Shown here: positions 24,794 to 34,605 of the stretch, in pieces
Position numbering within the stretch: position 1 is the stretch's first letter
How the letters are laid out: each line of letters begins with the position of its first letter
Assembly (NCBI RefSeq): GCF_900142285.1
Contig: NZ_FRAJ01000004.1
Location: forward strand, 62,001 to 126,000
Length of the DNA stretch: 64,000 nucleotides
From: Caminicella sporogenes DSM 14501
GTDB lineage: Bacteria > Bacillota > Clostridia > Peptostreptococcales > Caminicellaceae
Reading direction: 5' to 3'
Notes under the pieces: generated by a model
Database searches by the model: none
Seen by the model: only the letters and a program-made list of their open reading frames with translations
What the model was told of the DNA's origin: nothing
Program-made: the position numbers and the translations under genes

Positions 24794-25291
24794 TTAATTT
24801 AAATTATAATCCTTTATCTTCCATCTATCACATTCTTTAATTAATTCTATTTTATAAGCTATTTTTTCACTGTATGTTTGTCTTAAATTTTCCATTAGCC
24901 ATTTTACCTCAATATCTGCAGTTGCTTTTTGCCCTTTGATATTTATATTTTCTATACTAACAACATCTACATCTACAATTTTATCCATATCTGTACATTC
25001 TTCTTTCAACTTGCTAAAGCTCTCTATATCATACTCTAATAATGGTTTAGCAACTATATTTTTTAAATCTTTTTTAACATTTTCCAAATCAGTTTCATCT
25101 GAAAACATACTATTCCACAGTTTTGCTCTCTCTTTAAATAAATCATTTATAATTTCTTTAAATTCATCAGCTTTAATTGCATCAATATTTTGCTTATTTA
25201 AATTTACATTCAAATTTTCCGATGCAAAAATAAATTGCTGATTAATTAATATAGAAACTAATAAAAGAAAAAACAACAGTACTCTTTTCAT
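24794..25291 (-). CDS. Small exported protein, unknown function
   Basis: The 165 residues begin with a clear signal peptide (MKRVLLFFLLLVSILINQQ, likely cut after IFA). A helical middle (EFKEIINDLFKERAKLWNSMF) follows. The beta-rich C-terminus (KGQKATADIEVKWLMENLRQTYSEKIAYKIEL, then DRWKIKDYNLN) has the look of an NTF2-like fold as in other clostridial exported proteins; that fold is inference. The ATG at 25291 follows a GGGGG site at nine bases. It is upstream of degS but separated from it by a terminator. Confidence 0.7.
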   Translation of the reverse strand: MKRVLLFFLLLVSILINQQFIFASENLNVNLNKQNIDAIKADEFKEIINDLFKERAKLWNSMFSDETDLENVKKDLKNIVAKPLLEYDIESFSKLKEECTDMDKIVDVDVVSIENINIKGQKATADIEVKWLMENLRQTYSEKIAYKIELIKECDRWKIKDYNLN

Positions 25292-25404
25292 GTCTCGCAT
25301 CCCCCATATATAGTATTATGGAAAACATTATATACTATAACTCGTGCGAAACATGACTTATACTGTTGTCAAAGCTAAATTTTTTATCAACATTTTCTAC
25401 TAAT

Positions 25405-25857
25405 TTACTGCATTTCTTCTAATTTTTCTTTTTCCTCATCAGATAAAATCTTTTCTAAATCTAAAAGTATTACTATCTTATCGTCAATCTTTCCAACCCC
25501 TGTTATATACTGCCTGTCAACGCCTACAATTATATCAGGAGCCGATTCAATATCTTTTTCATCTATTCTTAAAACTTGTGAAGCCTCATCAACAACAAAT
25601 CCTACATTTTTATTTCTTATGTTGATTACTATTATTCTAGTATCTGAGTTTATACCTTGACTTTCTATATTAAATCTTTTCTTTAAATTGATTATTGGGA
25701 TAATCTCTCCTCTTAAATTAATGATACCATCAACAAAATATGGTGCATTTGGTACTTTAATACTCTCTTTAAATTCAGAAATCTCTTTTACTTTCATAAT
25801 ATCTACACCATATTCTTCATTTCCCAATTTAAAAATAACATATTGATTTTCAGCCAT
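25405..25857 (-). CDS. cheW: CheW chemotaxis coupling protein
   Basis: A 150-residue single-domain CheW, which links chemoreceptors to the CheA kinase. It shows QYVIFKLGNEEYGVDIMKVKEI at the start, VPNAPYFVDGIINLRGEIIPIINLKKRF in the core, and VGFVVDEASQVLRI. The gene is not in a che cluster; it lies 23 bases after a DUF896 gene, with its ribosome binding site in that gap. It may serve a distant Che system or a non-chemotactic receptor. Confidence 0.93.
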   Translation of the reverse strand: MAENQYVIFKLGNEEYGVDIMKVKEISEFKESIKVPNAPYFVDGIINLRGEIIPIINLKKRFNIESQGINSDTRIIVINIRNKNVGFVVDEASQVLRIDEKDIESAPDIIVGVDRQYITGVGKIDDKIVILLDLEKILSDEEKEKLEEMQ

Positions 25858-25880
25858 CTTTTTCCCCCTCTGGTTTTATA

Positions 25881-26054
25881 TTACTTTCTCACTATTTTAA
25901 TCGACTCCAATTGCTGTCTAAAATTTTTTCTAAAGGCCTTTATATATTCTTCTCTGAGTTTTTGCTGTTCCATTTTTTCTTCATGCGTTAGTCCAATTTG
26001 TTTAGATTTTTTTGCTAAATAGTTTATTCTGTCTATTTTTTCTTTAGAAAGCAA
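25881..26054 (-). CDS. DUF896 (YnzC-like) small protein
   Basis: A 57-residue protein with the DUF896 signature: [36 protein letters not shown], and [15 protein letters not shown]. Bacillus YnzC belongs to this family; it forms a two-helix bundle of unknown function. I choose a TTG start at 26054, nine bases after GGAG, because the frame upstream to 26069 overlaps the ribosome binding site. It probably shares a transcript with cheW. Confidence 0.85.
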   Translation of the reverse strand: MLSKEKIDRINYLAKKSKQIGLTHEEKMEQQKLREEYIKAFRKNFRQQLESIKIVRK

Positions 26055-26121
26055 TACAACCAACTCCAAATATTTTTTGATTATATATTACCATTTTCTA
26101 GCTTCATATGTCAATCAAATA

Positions 26122-27648
26122 TTAATTCAGCTCTCCTAATCTATTTTCTATTTCATCAACTATTTTATGATTTTTTATAAGAAATGCACATTTATTAATA
26201 TCAATATTCATTATTCTATCCTCATGTAAAGTAGGTACTTCATTTCTAATTATATCATATGCAATCTTTGTACCTTCACCTAAATCATCACTATTTTTAA
26301 AATCTATCGCTTGAGCAGCAGCTAAAATTTCTATAGCTAATACATTTATAACATTATCTAATATTTCTTTAGCCTTTCTCGCAGCTATTGTTCCCATACT
26401 TACATGGTCCTCTTGATTAGCTGAAGATGGTATTGAATCGACACTTGCTGGATGTGATAATACTTTATTTTCTGACACTAATGCCGCTGCTGCATATTGT
26501 GCTATCATAAATCCAGAATTAAGTCCTCCTTTTTCTGTCAAAAATGCTGGCAAACCGCTAAGCTGAGGATTTACTAATCTTTCTATTCTTCTTTCAGATA
26601 CATTAGCAAGTTCTGACAAAGCTATTCCTAAAAAGTCAAAAGCTAATGCCATTGGCTGTCCATGAAAATTTCCACCTGATAGTACATCTTTTTCATTAGC
26701 AAAAATTAAAGGATTATCAGTAGCAGAATTTATTTCTATCTTTACTTTTTCTTCAACATAATTTATAGCATCTCTACTTCCACCATGTATTTGAGGTATA
26801 CATCTTAATGTATATGGGTCTTGAACTCTTATTTCTCCCTGTCTTGTTGTGAGTTTACTTCCTTTAGTAAGTTTTAAAAGGTTTTTAGCACTATCTCTTT
26901 GTCCTTTATGCGGTCTTACCATATTAATTCTCTCGTCAAATGCATCAGTAATACCATTTAAAGCTTCCAAAGTCATAGCTGCACTAATATCAGCCATTTT
27001 CATAACTTTTATAGCATCATATACAGTTAATGCTCCTACTGCTGTCATTACCTGTGTACCATTAATTAGTGCCAATCCCTCTTTAGATGTCAATTCAATT
27101 GTATCTATACCTGCTCTTTCCATAGCTATTTTTCCAGGCAATCTTTCTCCTTTATATATAGCTTCTCCTTCTCCTAACATCACAAGCACCATATGTGCAA
27201 GTGGTGCAAGGTCTCCACTTGAACCTAAAGAACCTTTTTGCGGAATAATAGGGTGAACTCCTTTATTTATCATCTCAACAAGAGTACTTAAAGTTGAAAG
27301 TCTTATACCAGAATATCCTTTCACAAGTGCATTAGCTCTGAGGAGCATTATAGCTCTTACTATATCTTCATCAAAAGGTTTTCCTACTCCACATGAATGG
27401 CTTATTATTAAATTCCTCTGTAACTGTTTAGTTTCTTCCTTAGATATAGCTATATCGCTAAATTTTCCAAATCCAGTAGTTATACCGTATACTACTTTTT
27501 CATTTTCTACAAATTCATCAACTATCCTTCTCGCCTTTTTTACTTTTTCAACTGCCTCATCAGTAAGTTTTACTTCATAATTTTTTCTAGCAACATTAAC
27601 TATGTCTTTTATTGTTAAATTTTCTCCGTTGATATAAACTATTGACAT
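26122..27648 (-). CDS. hutH: Histidine ammonia-lyase
   Basis: A 508-residue enzyme that converts L-histidine to urocanate and ammonia. The catalytic MIO prosthetic group arises from the tripeptide at 143-145 within GSLGSSGDLAPLAH. Most HutH proteins have Ala-Ser-Gly there, and this one has Ser-Ser-Gly. Tyr54 in VVYGITTGFG, NGTQVMTAVGAL, and the HGGSRDAINY and NFHGQPMALAFDFLG segments are all present. Length is normal. No hutU, hutI or formiminotransferase is nearby, so the gene is separated from the rest of a histidine pathway. A GGGG-type site precedes the ATG. Confidence 0.93.
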   Translation of the reverse strand: MSIVYINGENLTIKDIVNVARKNYEVKLTDEAVEKVKKARRIVDEFVENEKVVYGITTGFGKFSDIAISKEETKQLQRNLIISHSCGVGKPFDEDIVRAIMLLRANALVKGYSGIRLSTLSTLVEMINKGVHPIIPQKGSLGSSGDLAPLAHMVLVMLGEGEAIYKGERLPGKIAMERAGIDTIELTSKEGLALINGTQVMTAVGALTVYDAIKVMKMADISAAMTLEALNGITDAFDERINMVRPHKGQRDSAKNLLKLTKGSKLTTRQGEIRVQDPYTLRCIPQIHGGSRDAINYVEEKVKIEINSATDNPLIFANEKDVLSGGNFHGQPMALAFDFLGIALSELANVSERRIERLVNPQLSGLPAFLTEKGGLNSGFMIAQYAAAALVSENKVLSHPASVDSIPSSANQEDHVSMGTIAARKAKEILDNVINVLAIEILAAAQAIDFKNSDDLGEGTKIAYDIIRNEVPTLHEDRIMNIDINKCAFLIKNHKIVDEIENRLGELN

Positions 27649-27800
27649 TTTTTCTCTCCCCTTTATTCGAAAATTTTTATTATTATTACAATATTTATTC
27701 TTCGTAAAATTCTTTTTCCCTTCTAAATTTACAAAAAAATTGTAATATATAAAAATTTGTTAGTTGTTTATAGTTTTATTGTATTAAAGCAATAAAAAAA

Positions 27801-27829
27801 GCAGAAGAAATTTTACCATGTTCTTCTAC
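27801..27829 (-). terminator. Terminator of the YgiQ gene
   Basis: GCAGAAGAA pairs with TTCTTCTAC around a short loop, and includes the final codons of the gene. On the minus strand it is followed by GCTTTTTTTATT. Confidence 0.8.
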
Positions 27830-29693
27830 TTTTTCTTTTTTTGCCTAACTGTACTTTTTTATTTTTTCTATATCTCTTATTATTAAAAGATTTTTCTATT
27901 GGTGGTTTTATTAAACACTTTGGACTATAACCTATTAAATCTTCTCTTTTAGCTAGTATTAATGCTTTTTTTACTAAATCATAATTTTTAGGATTTTTAT
28001 ATTGTAATAAAGCTCTCTGCATAGCTTTTTCCATTCTGCTTTTTGCAACATATACGGGTTTCATAGTCCTTGGATCAAGTTCTGTATAGTACATACAAGT
28101 TGAAAGTGTACCGGGAGTAGGGTAAAAATCCTGAACCTGCTTTGGATAATAATCTATATCTCTCAAATACTCAGCTAATTCAATTGCCGACTTTATTGTG
28201 CTTCCCGGATGACTAGACATTAAATATGGTACTATATACTGTTTTTTTCCTATTTCTTTATTAATTTTATAAAACTTTTTAACAAATTTATCATATACTT
28301 TTTTCTCCGGTTTCCCCATTAATTTTAAAACTTCTTTACTTACATGTTCTGGTGCTACTTTTAACTGTCCACTTACATGATATTTACACAACTCTCTTAA
28401 AAATTCATCATCTTTATCTGCTAAAATATAATCATATCTAAGTCCAGACCTTATAAAAACTTTTTTAACATTTGGAAGATTTCTCAGTTTTCTTAAGAGT
28501 TCAATCAAATCTTTATGGTCTACTTGCAAATTAGTACAAGGCTCTGGGAATAAACACTGCTTATTTTTACAAACACCTTTTTTTAATTGTTTTTCACATG
28601 CAGCTTTTCTAAAATTTGCAGTAGGTCCTCCTACATCATGAATATATCCTTTAAAATCTTTATCCTTTATTATTTTTTTTGCTTCTTCAATAATAGATTG
28701 ATGACTTCGACTAGTTACTATTCTTCCCTGATGAAATGCTAAAGAACAAAAAGAACAATTTCCAAAACATCCTCTTTCGCTTATAATGCTGTATTTTACT
28801 TCTTCTACTGCAGGAACTCCTCCATATTTTTTATAGACTGGATGATAATCTCTCACATACGGCAATGAATAAACTCTATCAAATTCTTCTCTACTTAGTG
28901 GCATAGCAGGAGGATTTTGCACTAAGTATTTGTCTTTATGACGCTGTACTAACACTTTACCAGTAATTGGGTCCTGCTCTTCATACTGTATTTTAAAAGC
29001 CTGTGCATATTTTATTTTATCTTTCTCTATTTCTTCAAAAGAAGGTATTTCTTTATAATCATATATATTTTCTAAATCTTCGACTATATAACAAGTGCCC
29101 GGTATATGTCTTATATACTTAATATCTAATCCACTTTTTAAATTCATTGCTATTTCTATTATCTGACTTTCACCCATTCCATAAACTAATAAATCGGCAG
29201 TACTATCTACTAAAATTGACCTTCTTACTTTATCACTCCAATAATCATAATGAGCAAATCTCCTTAAACTTGCTTCTATTCCACCTATAATTATTGGCAT
29301 CTTTTTATAAGCCCTTCTTATTAGATTACAATAAACTATAGTAGCTCTATCTGGTCTTAAACCCATTTTACCTCCAGGAGAATATAAATCTTTTTCCCTA
29401 AGCCTCTTACTGACTGTATAATGATTAACCATTGAATCTAAATTACCTGCCGTAACTAAAAATGCATATTTAGGTCTGCCTAATTTTTTTATATCATTTA
29501 AATTTGTCCAATCAGGCTGAGGTATTATACCTACTTTAAAACCTATATCTTCTAATAGTCTTGAAATAATTGCTGTTCCAAAACTCGGATGATCCACATA
29601 AGCATCTCCACTTACAATTATAAAATCAAGTTGATTCCAACCTCTTCTTTCCATATCTTCTTTATTAATTGGCAGAAAATCTTTTTTATCCAT
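27813..29693 (-). CDS. YgiQ family radical SAM protein
   Basis: A 626-residue radical SAM enzyme. The N-terminal B12-binding-like domain (about 20-250) has [20 protein letters not shown] and [21 protein letters not shown]. The radical SAM core has the [4Fe-4S] ligand motif C-x3-C-x2-C in [19 protein letters not shown] near residue 315. The C-terminal part has [17 protein letters not shown] and [19 protein letters not shown], followed by a very basic tail. The reaction of YgiQ is unknown. The ATG at 29693 follows AGGTGG, and a GTG at 29702 lies inside that site. The gene is monocistronic. Confidence 0.93.
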   Translation of the reverse strand: MDKKDFLPINKEDMERRGWNQLDFIIVSGDAYVDHPSFGTAIISRLLEDIGFKVGIIPQPDWTNLNDIKKLGRPKYAFLVTAGNLDSMVNHYTVSKRLREKDLYSPGGKMGLRPDRATIVYCNLIRRAYKKMPIIIGGIEASLRRFAHYDYWSDKVRRSILVDSTADLLVYGMGESQIIEIAMNLKSGLDIKYIRHIPGTCYIVEDLENIYDYKEIPSFEEIEKDKIKYAQAFKIQYEEQDPITGKVLVQRHKDKYLVQNPPAMPLSREEFDRVYSLPYVRDYHPVYKKYGGVPAVEEVKYSIISERGCFGNCSFCSLAFHQGRIVTSRSHQSIIEEAKKIIKDKDFKGYIHDVGGPTANFRKAACEKQLKKGVCKNKQCLFPEPCTNLQVDHKDLIELLRKLRNLPNVKKVFIRSGLRYDYILADKDDEFLRELCKYHVSGQLKVAPEHVSKEVLKLMGKPEKKVYDKFVKKFYKINKEIGKKQYIVPYLMSSHPGSTIKSAIELAEYLRDIDYYPKQVQDFYPTPGTLSTCMYYTELDPRTMKPVYVAKSRMEKAMQRALLQYKNPKNYDLVKKALILAKREDLIGYSPKCLIKPPIEKSFNNKRYRKNKKVQLGKKRKSRRTW

Positions 29694-29856
29694 TTTTACC
29701 ACCTATCATATTATAATTTTATAACTATAAAAATTAATACTATAAATTTTTTCAAACAAATTAGATTTCCAAAAATCGTTATAAAGTAATATTATCAGAG
29801 TTTTATGTGGTTTACAATAAATTTATTCAATCGAAATAAACAGCATACATCAAAAT

Positions 29857-29875
29857 GACCTCCGTATTGGAGGTC
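29857..29875 (-). terminator. Hairpin after the YkuS gene
   Basis: GACCTCC/GGAGGTC with a 5-base loop, followed on the minus strand by ATTTTG. It starts four bases after the stop codon at 29879; a moderate intrinsic terminator. Confidence 0.7.
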
Positions 29876-29878
29876 TAA

Positions 29879-30133
29879 TCATTCTATTCTGTTTTGAATT
29901 TCCTTATGTACATCTTCAGGTGTTAATCCCTTTGCTGAAATTATACTACCTTTTGTTTCAGTATTGTGCATACCTAAAAAGTTGCTATTTTGTCCTGATA
30001 CGACAATAGCATCAAAAGATTTCAAGTTATCTTTATTGCTTTCTAAAGATTCAACTGTATATCCTTGTGTTTCTAAATAACTCTTAACATTTGTCAATGA
30101 ATTCTCAACAGCTATTCTCTTCAATATTTTCAC
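29879..30133 (-). CDS. YkuS family (UPF0180) protein
   Basis: An 84-residue protein of the UPF0180/YkuS family. It shows RIAVENSLTNVKSYLETQGYTV, then DAIVVSGQNSNFLGMHNTETKGSIISAKG, and LTPEDVHKEIQNRI. The function is unknown; members are common in spore-forming Firmicutes. It is separated from the upstream LacI-type gene by about 55 bases on the same strand. An AGGAGG site lies upstream. Confidence 0.9.
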   Translation of the reverse strand: MKILKRIAVENSLTNVKSYLETQGYTVESLESNKDNLKSFDAIVVSGQNSNFLGMHNTETKGSIISAKGLTPEDVHKEIQNRIE

Positions 30134-30187
30134 CTCCTACTTAAATCTAAACTTATTATTAGTCAGTAGGAGTAAAAATATTCTCCA

Positions 30188-31195
30188 TTAAACAAGACTT
30201 CGACAGCTATCTCTCTCTATTAATTCATGCGGAAGAACAAATAATGTCTTATCTTCTTCTTCCCCTTTTATCTTTTTAATGATAATTCTTATAGCAACCG
30301 CCCCTATATCATAAATAGGCTGTTTTATTGTAGTTAATTTTGGTCTGTACATTGAAGCAAGTTTAATATCATTAAATCCTACAACAGATACATCATCAGG
30401 TACTTTAAAACCGTTGTCAATCAAAGCATTCATTGCTCCAATAGCCATATAATCAGAAGTTGCAAATATAGCCGTAGGAAGATTATTATTTTTAATCATT
30501 TCTACAACACTATCATATGCCTTTTCTAATTTAAAATCTCCATTTTTAATAAGACTTTCATCTATTTCAATATTATGTTCCTTCAATGCTTTTGTATAAC
30601 CTTTATATTGATCTACCCCAAAAGCATCATTTCCTATTCCTGTTCTTATAAGAGCTATTTTCTTATGTCCTTTATTTATTAAATAATTTGTCATTTCATA
30701 TGCTGCACCAAAATGGTCTATACATACGGAAGGTATATTTATATCTGAAGTATTTCTATTTATCATTACTACAGGAATATCTATCTTTTCTAAAAATTCT
30801 TTGTGTTCTTTTTTCAAATTCCAAGTCATAAATATTATTCCTTCAACTTGTTTAGATTTTAATAGACTTAAATATTTTAATTCCTGCTCTAACTCTCCAT
30901 AAGAATTACACAAAAGTATATCATAATTATACATTTTGCCAATTTCTTCTACACCATTTAACATTTCTCCAATAAAATAATTTGAAATATTAGGTACTAT
31001 AACACCTATTAACTGACTCTTTTTCATAACTAGACTTCTAGCTACAGGATTAGGAGTATATCCTAATTCTTCGATTACCTTCAAAACTCTCTGTCTTATT
31101 TCATCACTAACAGGTTTAGAATCATTAATTACTCTTGAAACAGTTGATATAGATACATTAGCTTTTCTAGCTACATCTTTTATAGTTACTGCCAT
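30188..31195 (-). CDS. LacI/GalR family transcriptional regulator
   Basis: A 335-residue repressor-type regulator. The N-terminal DNA-binding helix-turn-helix is complete (VTIKDVARKANVSISTVSRVINDSKPVS, residues 3-30), followed by the hinge NPVARSLVMKKS. The periplasmic-binding-like core has IGVIVPNISNYFIGEMLNGVEEIG and VVGFNDIKLASMYRPKLTTIKQP. No carbohydrate genes are adjacent, so the effector is unknown. The ATG at 31195 follows GAGGTGA; a GTG further up overlaps that site. A perfect 17-bp palindrome about 65 bp upstream could be an autoregulatory operator. Confidence 0.92.
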   Translation of the reverse strand: MAVTIKDVARKANVSISTVSRVINDSKPVSDEIRQRVLKVIEELGYTPNPVARSLVMKKSQLIGVIVPNISNYFIGEMLNGVEEIGKMYNYDILLCNSYGELEQELKYLSLLKSKQVEGIIFMTWNLKKEHKEFLEKIDIPVVMINRNTSDINIPSVCIDHFGAAYEMTNYLINKGHKKIALIRTGIGNDAFGVDQYKGYTKALKEHNIEIDESLIKNGDFKLEKAYDSVVEMIKNNNLPTAIFATSDYMAIGAMNALIDNGFKVPDDVSVVGFNDIKLASMYRPKLTTIKQPIYDIGAVAIRIIIKKIKGEEEDKTLFVLPHELIERDSCRSLV

Positions 31196-31540
31196 AAAAA
31201 TCACCTCGAAACAAAATAATATATATTATTAATAGATTTTCAAATTCAAAGACAATTTATGATAAATATTATCATATTTTTAATCATTTTTCTATTTATC
31301 CTTTAAAAGACATAAAATAAACTTTTACATCTATAATACTAAATAATTACTTTATTGTCCAAAATTTTAATTGTATTAAATCAAATTTTTTAATAATACA
31401 AATTTTTTATTTCAATTTCAATATTTTAAAAGATTTTACCTTTTTGTGTTAAATTTATATTATAATAAGATTGTAATTATTTTTTAATATACTTTTAATA
31501 TTTGATATTAAAAAACATTCTTCATCTGGAGGAAAAAACA
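31196..31540. other. 345-bp divergent intergenic region
   Basis: This AT-rich gap separates the divergent LacI-type gene and the M23 peptidase gene. It holds the palindrome at 31259-31275, a TATAAT at about 31461-31466 that may be the -10 element for the peptidase gene, and no ORF with a credible ribosome binding site. Confidence 0.5.
31259..31275. promoter_or_regulatory. Palindrome, possible LacI-family operator
   Basis: ATGATAA-ATA-TTATCAT is a perfect 7-bp inverted repeat with a 3-bp centre. It lies 64-80 bp upstream of the LacI-type start. LacI family operators usually have a central CG, which this lacks, so the assignment is weak. Confidence 0.25.
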
Positions 31541-32479
31541 ATGAACTATATAAGAAAAATTATCGAATTATTCAGTCAAAATTTTACATTTGTCATAATT
31601 CCTCACGACAGCAAAAAAATGAAACAAATTAGTTTAAATAAAGGATTTACATTATTAGTAGTCATAATTTTTCTCTTTTCTTCTATATTTTCCATTAGCT
31701 CATCATTTTATCTATATACCCAAAATATATATCTACATAAAAACATAAAAATAAAAGATGATACAATAAAAAATTTAAATACTATTAATAAAGAACAGCA
31801 AGCAGAATTAGATAAATTAAAGAATACTTCTAAAATAGTATTTGATAAATTATCCCAATTACATGCTCTTGAAAATAAAGTTAGAAATATGCTAGGACTT
31901 AAAAATTCAAAAGAAAATGATAAAATCAAACCCACATCTCGTTCTTTTAATAGAACTATTCTTTTAAATAAAGACTTAACTAATAAAGAATCTATAAATA
32001 CAATTGCTTCTATTATAGATACTGAAAAAAATAATTATGATAAACTCATCAAAGATATTGACAAGCAGCTTAAATATTTAAACTGCAAACCAAATTTATG
32101 GCCAGTTAAAGGAAAAATCACTTCTAAATTCGGCTATAGAATACACCCTTTTTCAAAAAGAAGAGATTTTCATAAAGGCCTAGATATAGCTAATAAAGAA
32201 GGTACTAATATATTAGCTGCGGGAAGTGGTATAGTAACTTATTCAGGCTATAATGGAAGTTATGGCAATGTTATAGTTATATCCCATGGATATGGATATA
32301 AAAGCGTCTATGCTCATAATAAAATTAATCTAGTTAAAGTAGGAGAAAAAGTAAAAAAAGGACAAGTTATTGCCAAGCTTGGCAATACGGGCAGGAGCAC
32401 TGGTCCTCATCTGCATTTTGAAATACATTACAACGGTATTCAAATTGACCCACTTAAAATTTTAAATCATAATAATTAA
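31541..32479 (+). CDS. Membrane-anchored M23 (LytM-like) peptidase
   Basis: A 312-residue cell-wall endopeptidase of the M23 family. One N-terminal transmembrane helix (about residues 35-60) is followed by a coiled coil (about 70-110, IKDDTIKNLNTINKEQQAELDKLKNT). The C-terminal LytM domain (about 195-305) keeps the zinc ligands in DFHKGLDIA (H and D) and HLHFEI. The membrane-coiled coil-M23 arrangement is that of elongation or sporulation peptidoglycan hydrolases. GGAGG precedes the ATG at 31541. It forms an operon with the bactofilin gene 18 bases downstream, a common and functionally linked pair. Confidence 0.92.
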   Translation: MNYIRKIIELFSQNFTFVIIPHDSKKMKQISLNKGFTLLVVIIFLFSSIFSISSSFYLYTQNIYLHKNIKIKDDTIKNLNTINKEQQAELDKLKNTSKIVFDKLSQLHALENKVRNMLGLKNSKENDKIKPTSRSFNRTILLNKDLTNKESINTIASIIDTEKNNYDKLIKDIDKQLKYLNCKPNLWPVKGKITSKFGYRIHPFSKRRDFHKGLDIANKEGTNILAAGSGIVTYSGYNGSYGNVIVISHGYGYKSVYAHNKINLVKVGEKVKKGQVIAKLGNTGRSTGPHLHFEIHYNGIQIDPLKILNHNN

Positions 32480-32497
32480 TATTTAGGAGGAATAACT

Positions 32498-32893
32498 ATG
32501 TTAAAGAAAAAAAATGATATTTCAGCACAAAATTTCGATACCCTCATTGGTAAAAATGCAACTTTTCAAGGCACTTTTAAATCTACTGGCTTATTGAGAA
32601 TAGATGGTAAATTTGAAGGTGATATAGATGTTAATGGTGATATTATAATTGGTCAAGATGGAATAATCATCGGCAATGCAAAAGCTGTTAATATTGAAAT
32701 TTCAGGAACTGTTGAAGGAAATGTATTTTGCAGTGAAAGATTAAAAATATGTTCAACTGGTAAACTCATTGGAGATATTGAAGTTGGAAGCTTTGTAGTA
32801 GAAGAAAAAGGATTATTTGATGGTAAATGCAAAATGAAAAATGAAGTTTTAAAATTAAAAACTGAAGATTCAAAAAAAATTAAAGCTATTTAG
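32498..32893 (+). CDS. Bactofilin, polymer-forming cytoskeletal protein
   Basis: A 131-residue bactofilin, a protein that self-assembles into membrane-associated filaments and positions cell-wall enzymes. The beta-helical core has regular G-x-hydrophobic repeats: GKNATFQGTFKSTGLLRIDGKFEGDI, GDIIIGQDGIIIGNA, ISGTVEGNVFCSERLKICSTGKLIGDI. The order M23 peptidase then bactofilin suggests that it localises the peptidase. AGGAGG lies upstream of the ATG. Confidence 0.93.
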   Translation: MLKKKNDISAQNFDTLIGKNATFQGTFKSTGLLRIDGKFEGDIDVNGDIIIGQDGIIIGNAKAVNIEISGTVEGNVFCSERLKICSTGKLIGDIEVGSFVVEEKGLFDGKCKMKNEVLKLKTEDSKKIKAI

Positions 32894-32911
32894 GCGTGTT
32901 TTAAACACGCC
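32893..32911 (+). terminator. Hairpin after bactofilin gene
   Basis: GGCGTGTT/AACACGCC, a perfect 8-bp stem with a 3-base loop directly at the stop codon. The tail (TCATAATCC) lacks a T-run, so termination may be weak or factor-aided. Confidence 0.55.
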
Positions 32912-32983
32912 TCATAATCCAATAAAAATTATACTACTACTAAATTATAAAATTAATAAAATCAAAATTTAAAATCACACATC

Positions 32984-34486
32984 TTATAATATAGGTCTAT
33001 AAAACTCCCTATTTTCAAAATAATACTTTTTCTTATCAATATCTAAATATTTTTTCAGCAAGTTATTAAATATATCCATACCTCTCTTTATTTCTTCAGG
33101 ATATACAGAAGCTATACTAAGTCTTAAAGAATTACTATTTGTTTTAGAAGGATAAAATATACTCCCCGGAACAAAAACTATTTTTTCTTTAATAGCATCT
33201 CGATAAAATTCATTTACTGAAATTTTATTAGGTAAATCAATCCAAAAATTAATTCCACCTTTTGGTTTTTCGTAAGAAATTTCATTTGGCAATTCTTCAA
33301 GCTTTTCTATCATCACATCAAATCTTTCCTTATAAACCTTCTTCATGTACTTTATATGCTTTTTCCAAATACCTTTTCTAAGATACAAATCAAAAGCTCT
33401 CTGAATTAGACTTGAAGTTGAAATATCTGATGTATGTTTAGCTGCAATTATTTCATTTTTAAATCTTAAAGGTACAACAAGAAATCCCAACCTCAAACCC
33501 GGCATAAATATTTTTGAAAAACTCTTAATATAAATTACATTTTCATCATTATCCATACTTTTTAAAGTAAAATTATCATCAGTATAAAAATTTAAATCAC
33601 TTAAATAATCATCTTCAATGATAATTAAATTATTTTTTTTAGCTATTTCTAATAATTTTTTCTTTTTAATTAAACTATGAGAATATCCTGTAGGATTTTG
33701 AAAATTTGGCATTGTATATATTGCCTTAGGTTTATATTCTTTTATATATAATTCTAATTTTTCTAAATCTATTCCATCCTTTTTAATTGGCACTTCTACT
33801 ATTTTAGTACCTCTCGTCTTAAAACTGGCAATAGCTCCTGTGTACGTAGGACTTTCAACTATTATAGTATCACCATAATTAAGTAATACTTTTGCAACTA
33901 CATCTATCCCCTGTTGTGCTCCTGAAATAATCTGAATATTATCAGTAGAAGTAGTTATTTTATAAAACTTTAAATATTCAACTATACTTTCTCTAAGTGG
34001 ATAAAATCCCTTACTATCTTGATACCCAAATGCAAATCCTTTATCTCTATCAAGAACTTCATTTAATACATTTTTAAAATCATCAATTGGAAAAAGCTGT
34101 GGTGTAGGGGTCGCACTTGCAAAATTTATCATATCATCGCTTATTTGTATCTGTCCCCTGTCCATTAATCTTAAATCCTCATAAATTTCATCCTCAAATT
34201 TTTCAAAATTCTCAATTTCTCTATCAAAATTTTGCTGAGGTAGTACAAAAGTTCCGCTGCCAACTCTTTTATAAACGTATTTATTTTTTTCTAATAAATC
34301 ATAAGCTTTTACAACTGTTACATTGTTAACATCTAATAAATCTGCTAATTTCCTTATAGGAGGAAGTTTTTCATTACTCTTTAAAATTTCTTTTTCAATC
34401 ATTTCTTTTATTGCATAGAAAAGTTGTATATACATATGTTCTTTTGCATCTCTTGAAAGCTTTATATTGCTATATTTATTTATCAT
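32984..34486 (-). CDS. MocR/PdxR-type regulator (GntR HTH plus aminotransferase domain)
   Basis: A 500-residue fusion. An N-terminal GntR winged helix (residues 1-80, LPPIRKLADLLDVNNVTVVKAYDLLEKNKYVYKRVGSGTFVL) joins a class I aminotransferase domain. That domain keeps GAQQGIDVVAKVLLNYGDTI, MPNFQNPTGYS, EDDYLSDL and the PLP-binding Lys in IKSFSKIFMPGLRLGF near residue 327. MocR proteins sense PLP or amino-acid-derived ligands and activate adjacent genes. No PLP-synthesis genes are here, so the target is unknown. An AAGGTGA site precedes the ATG. Confidence 0.9.
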   Translation of the reverse strand: MINKYSNIKLSRDAKEHMYIQLFYAIKEMIEKEILKSNEKLPPIRKLADLLDVNNVTVVKAYDLLEKNKYVYKRVGSGTFVLPQQNFDREIENFEKFEDEIYEDLRLMDRGQIQISDDMINFASATPTPQLFPIDDFKNVLNEVLDRDKGFAFGYQDSKGFYPLRESIVEYLKFYKITTSTDNIQIISGAQQGIDVVAKVLLNYGDTIIVESPTYTGAIASFKTRGTKIVEVPIKKDGIDLEKLELYIKEYKPKAIYTMPNFQNPTGYSHSLIKKKKLLEIAKKNNLIIIEDDYLSDLNFYTDDNFTLKSMDNDENVIYIKSFSKIFMPGLRLGFLVVPLRFKNEIIAAKHTSDISTSSLIQRAFDLYLRKGIWKKHIKYMKKVYKERFDVMIEKLEELPNEISYEKPKGGINFWIDLPNKISVNEFYRDAIKEKIVFVPGSIFYPSKTNSNSLRLSIASVYPEEIKRGMDIFNNLLKKYLDIDKKKYYFENREFYRPIL

Positions 34487-34580
34487 CTGTAATCACCTTG
34501 TTCTTTCTTATATTGATTAGTCTTTCCCTTTTAATTATAAAATAAAATATAAATATTTCTACTAAATTTGTAAATTAAAA

Positions 34581-34601
34581 TCTGAAGGATATTCCTTCAG
34601 A
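34581..34601 (-). terminator. Terminator of the lytS-lytT operon
   Basis: TCTGAAGGA/TCCTTCAGA perfect 9-bp stem with a 3-base loop, followed on the minus strand by TTTTAATTT, just past the stop at 34606. Confidence 0.85.
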
Positions 34602-34605
34602 CTAA

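Noticed and set aside
26849-27256. 135-codon plus-strand ORF antisense to hutH
   Set aside because: Shadow frame of a strongly conserved enzyme; no ribosome binding site and no recognisable domain.
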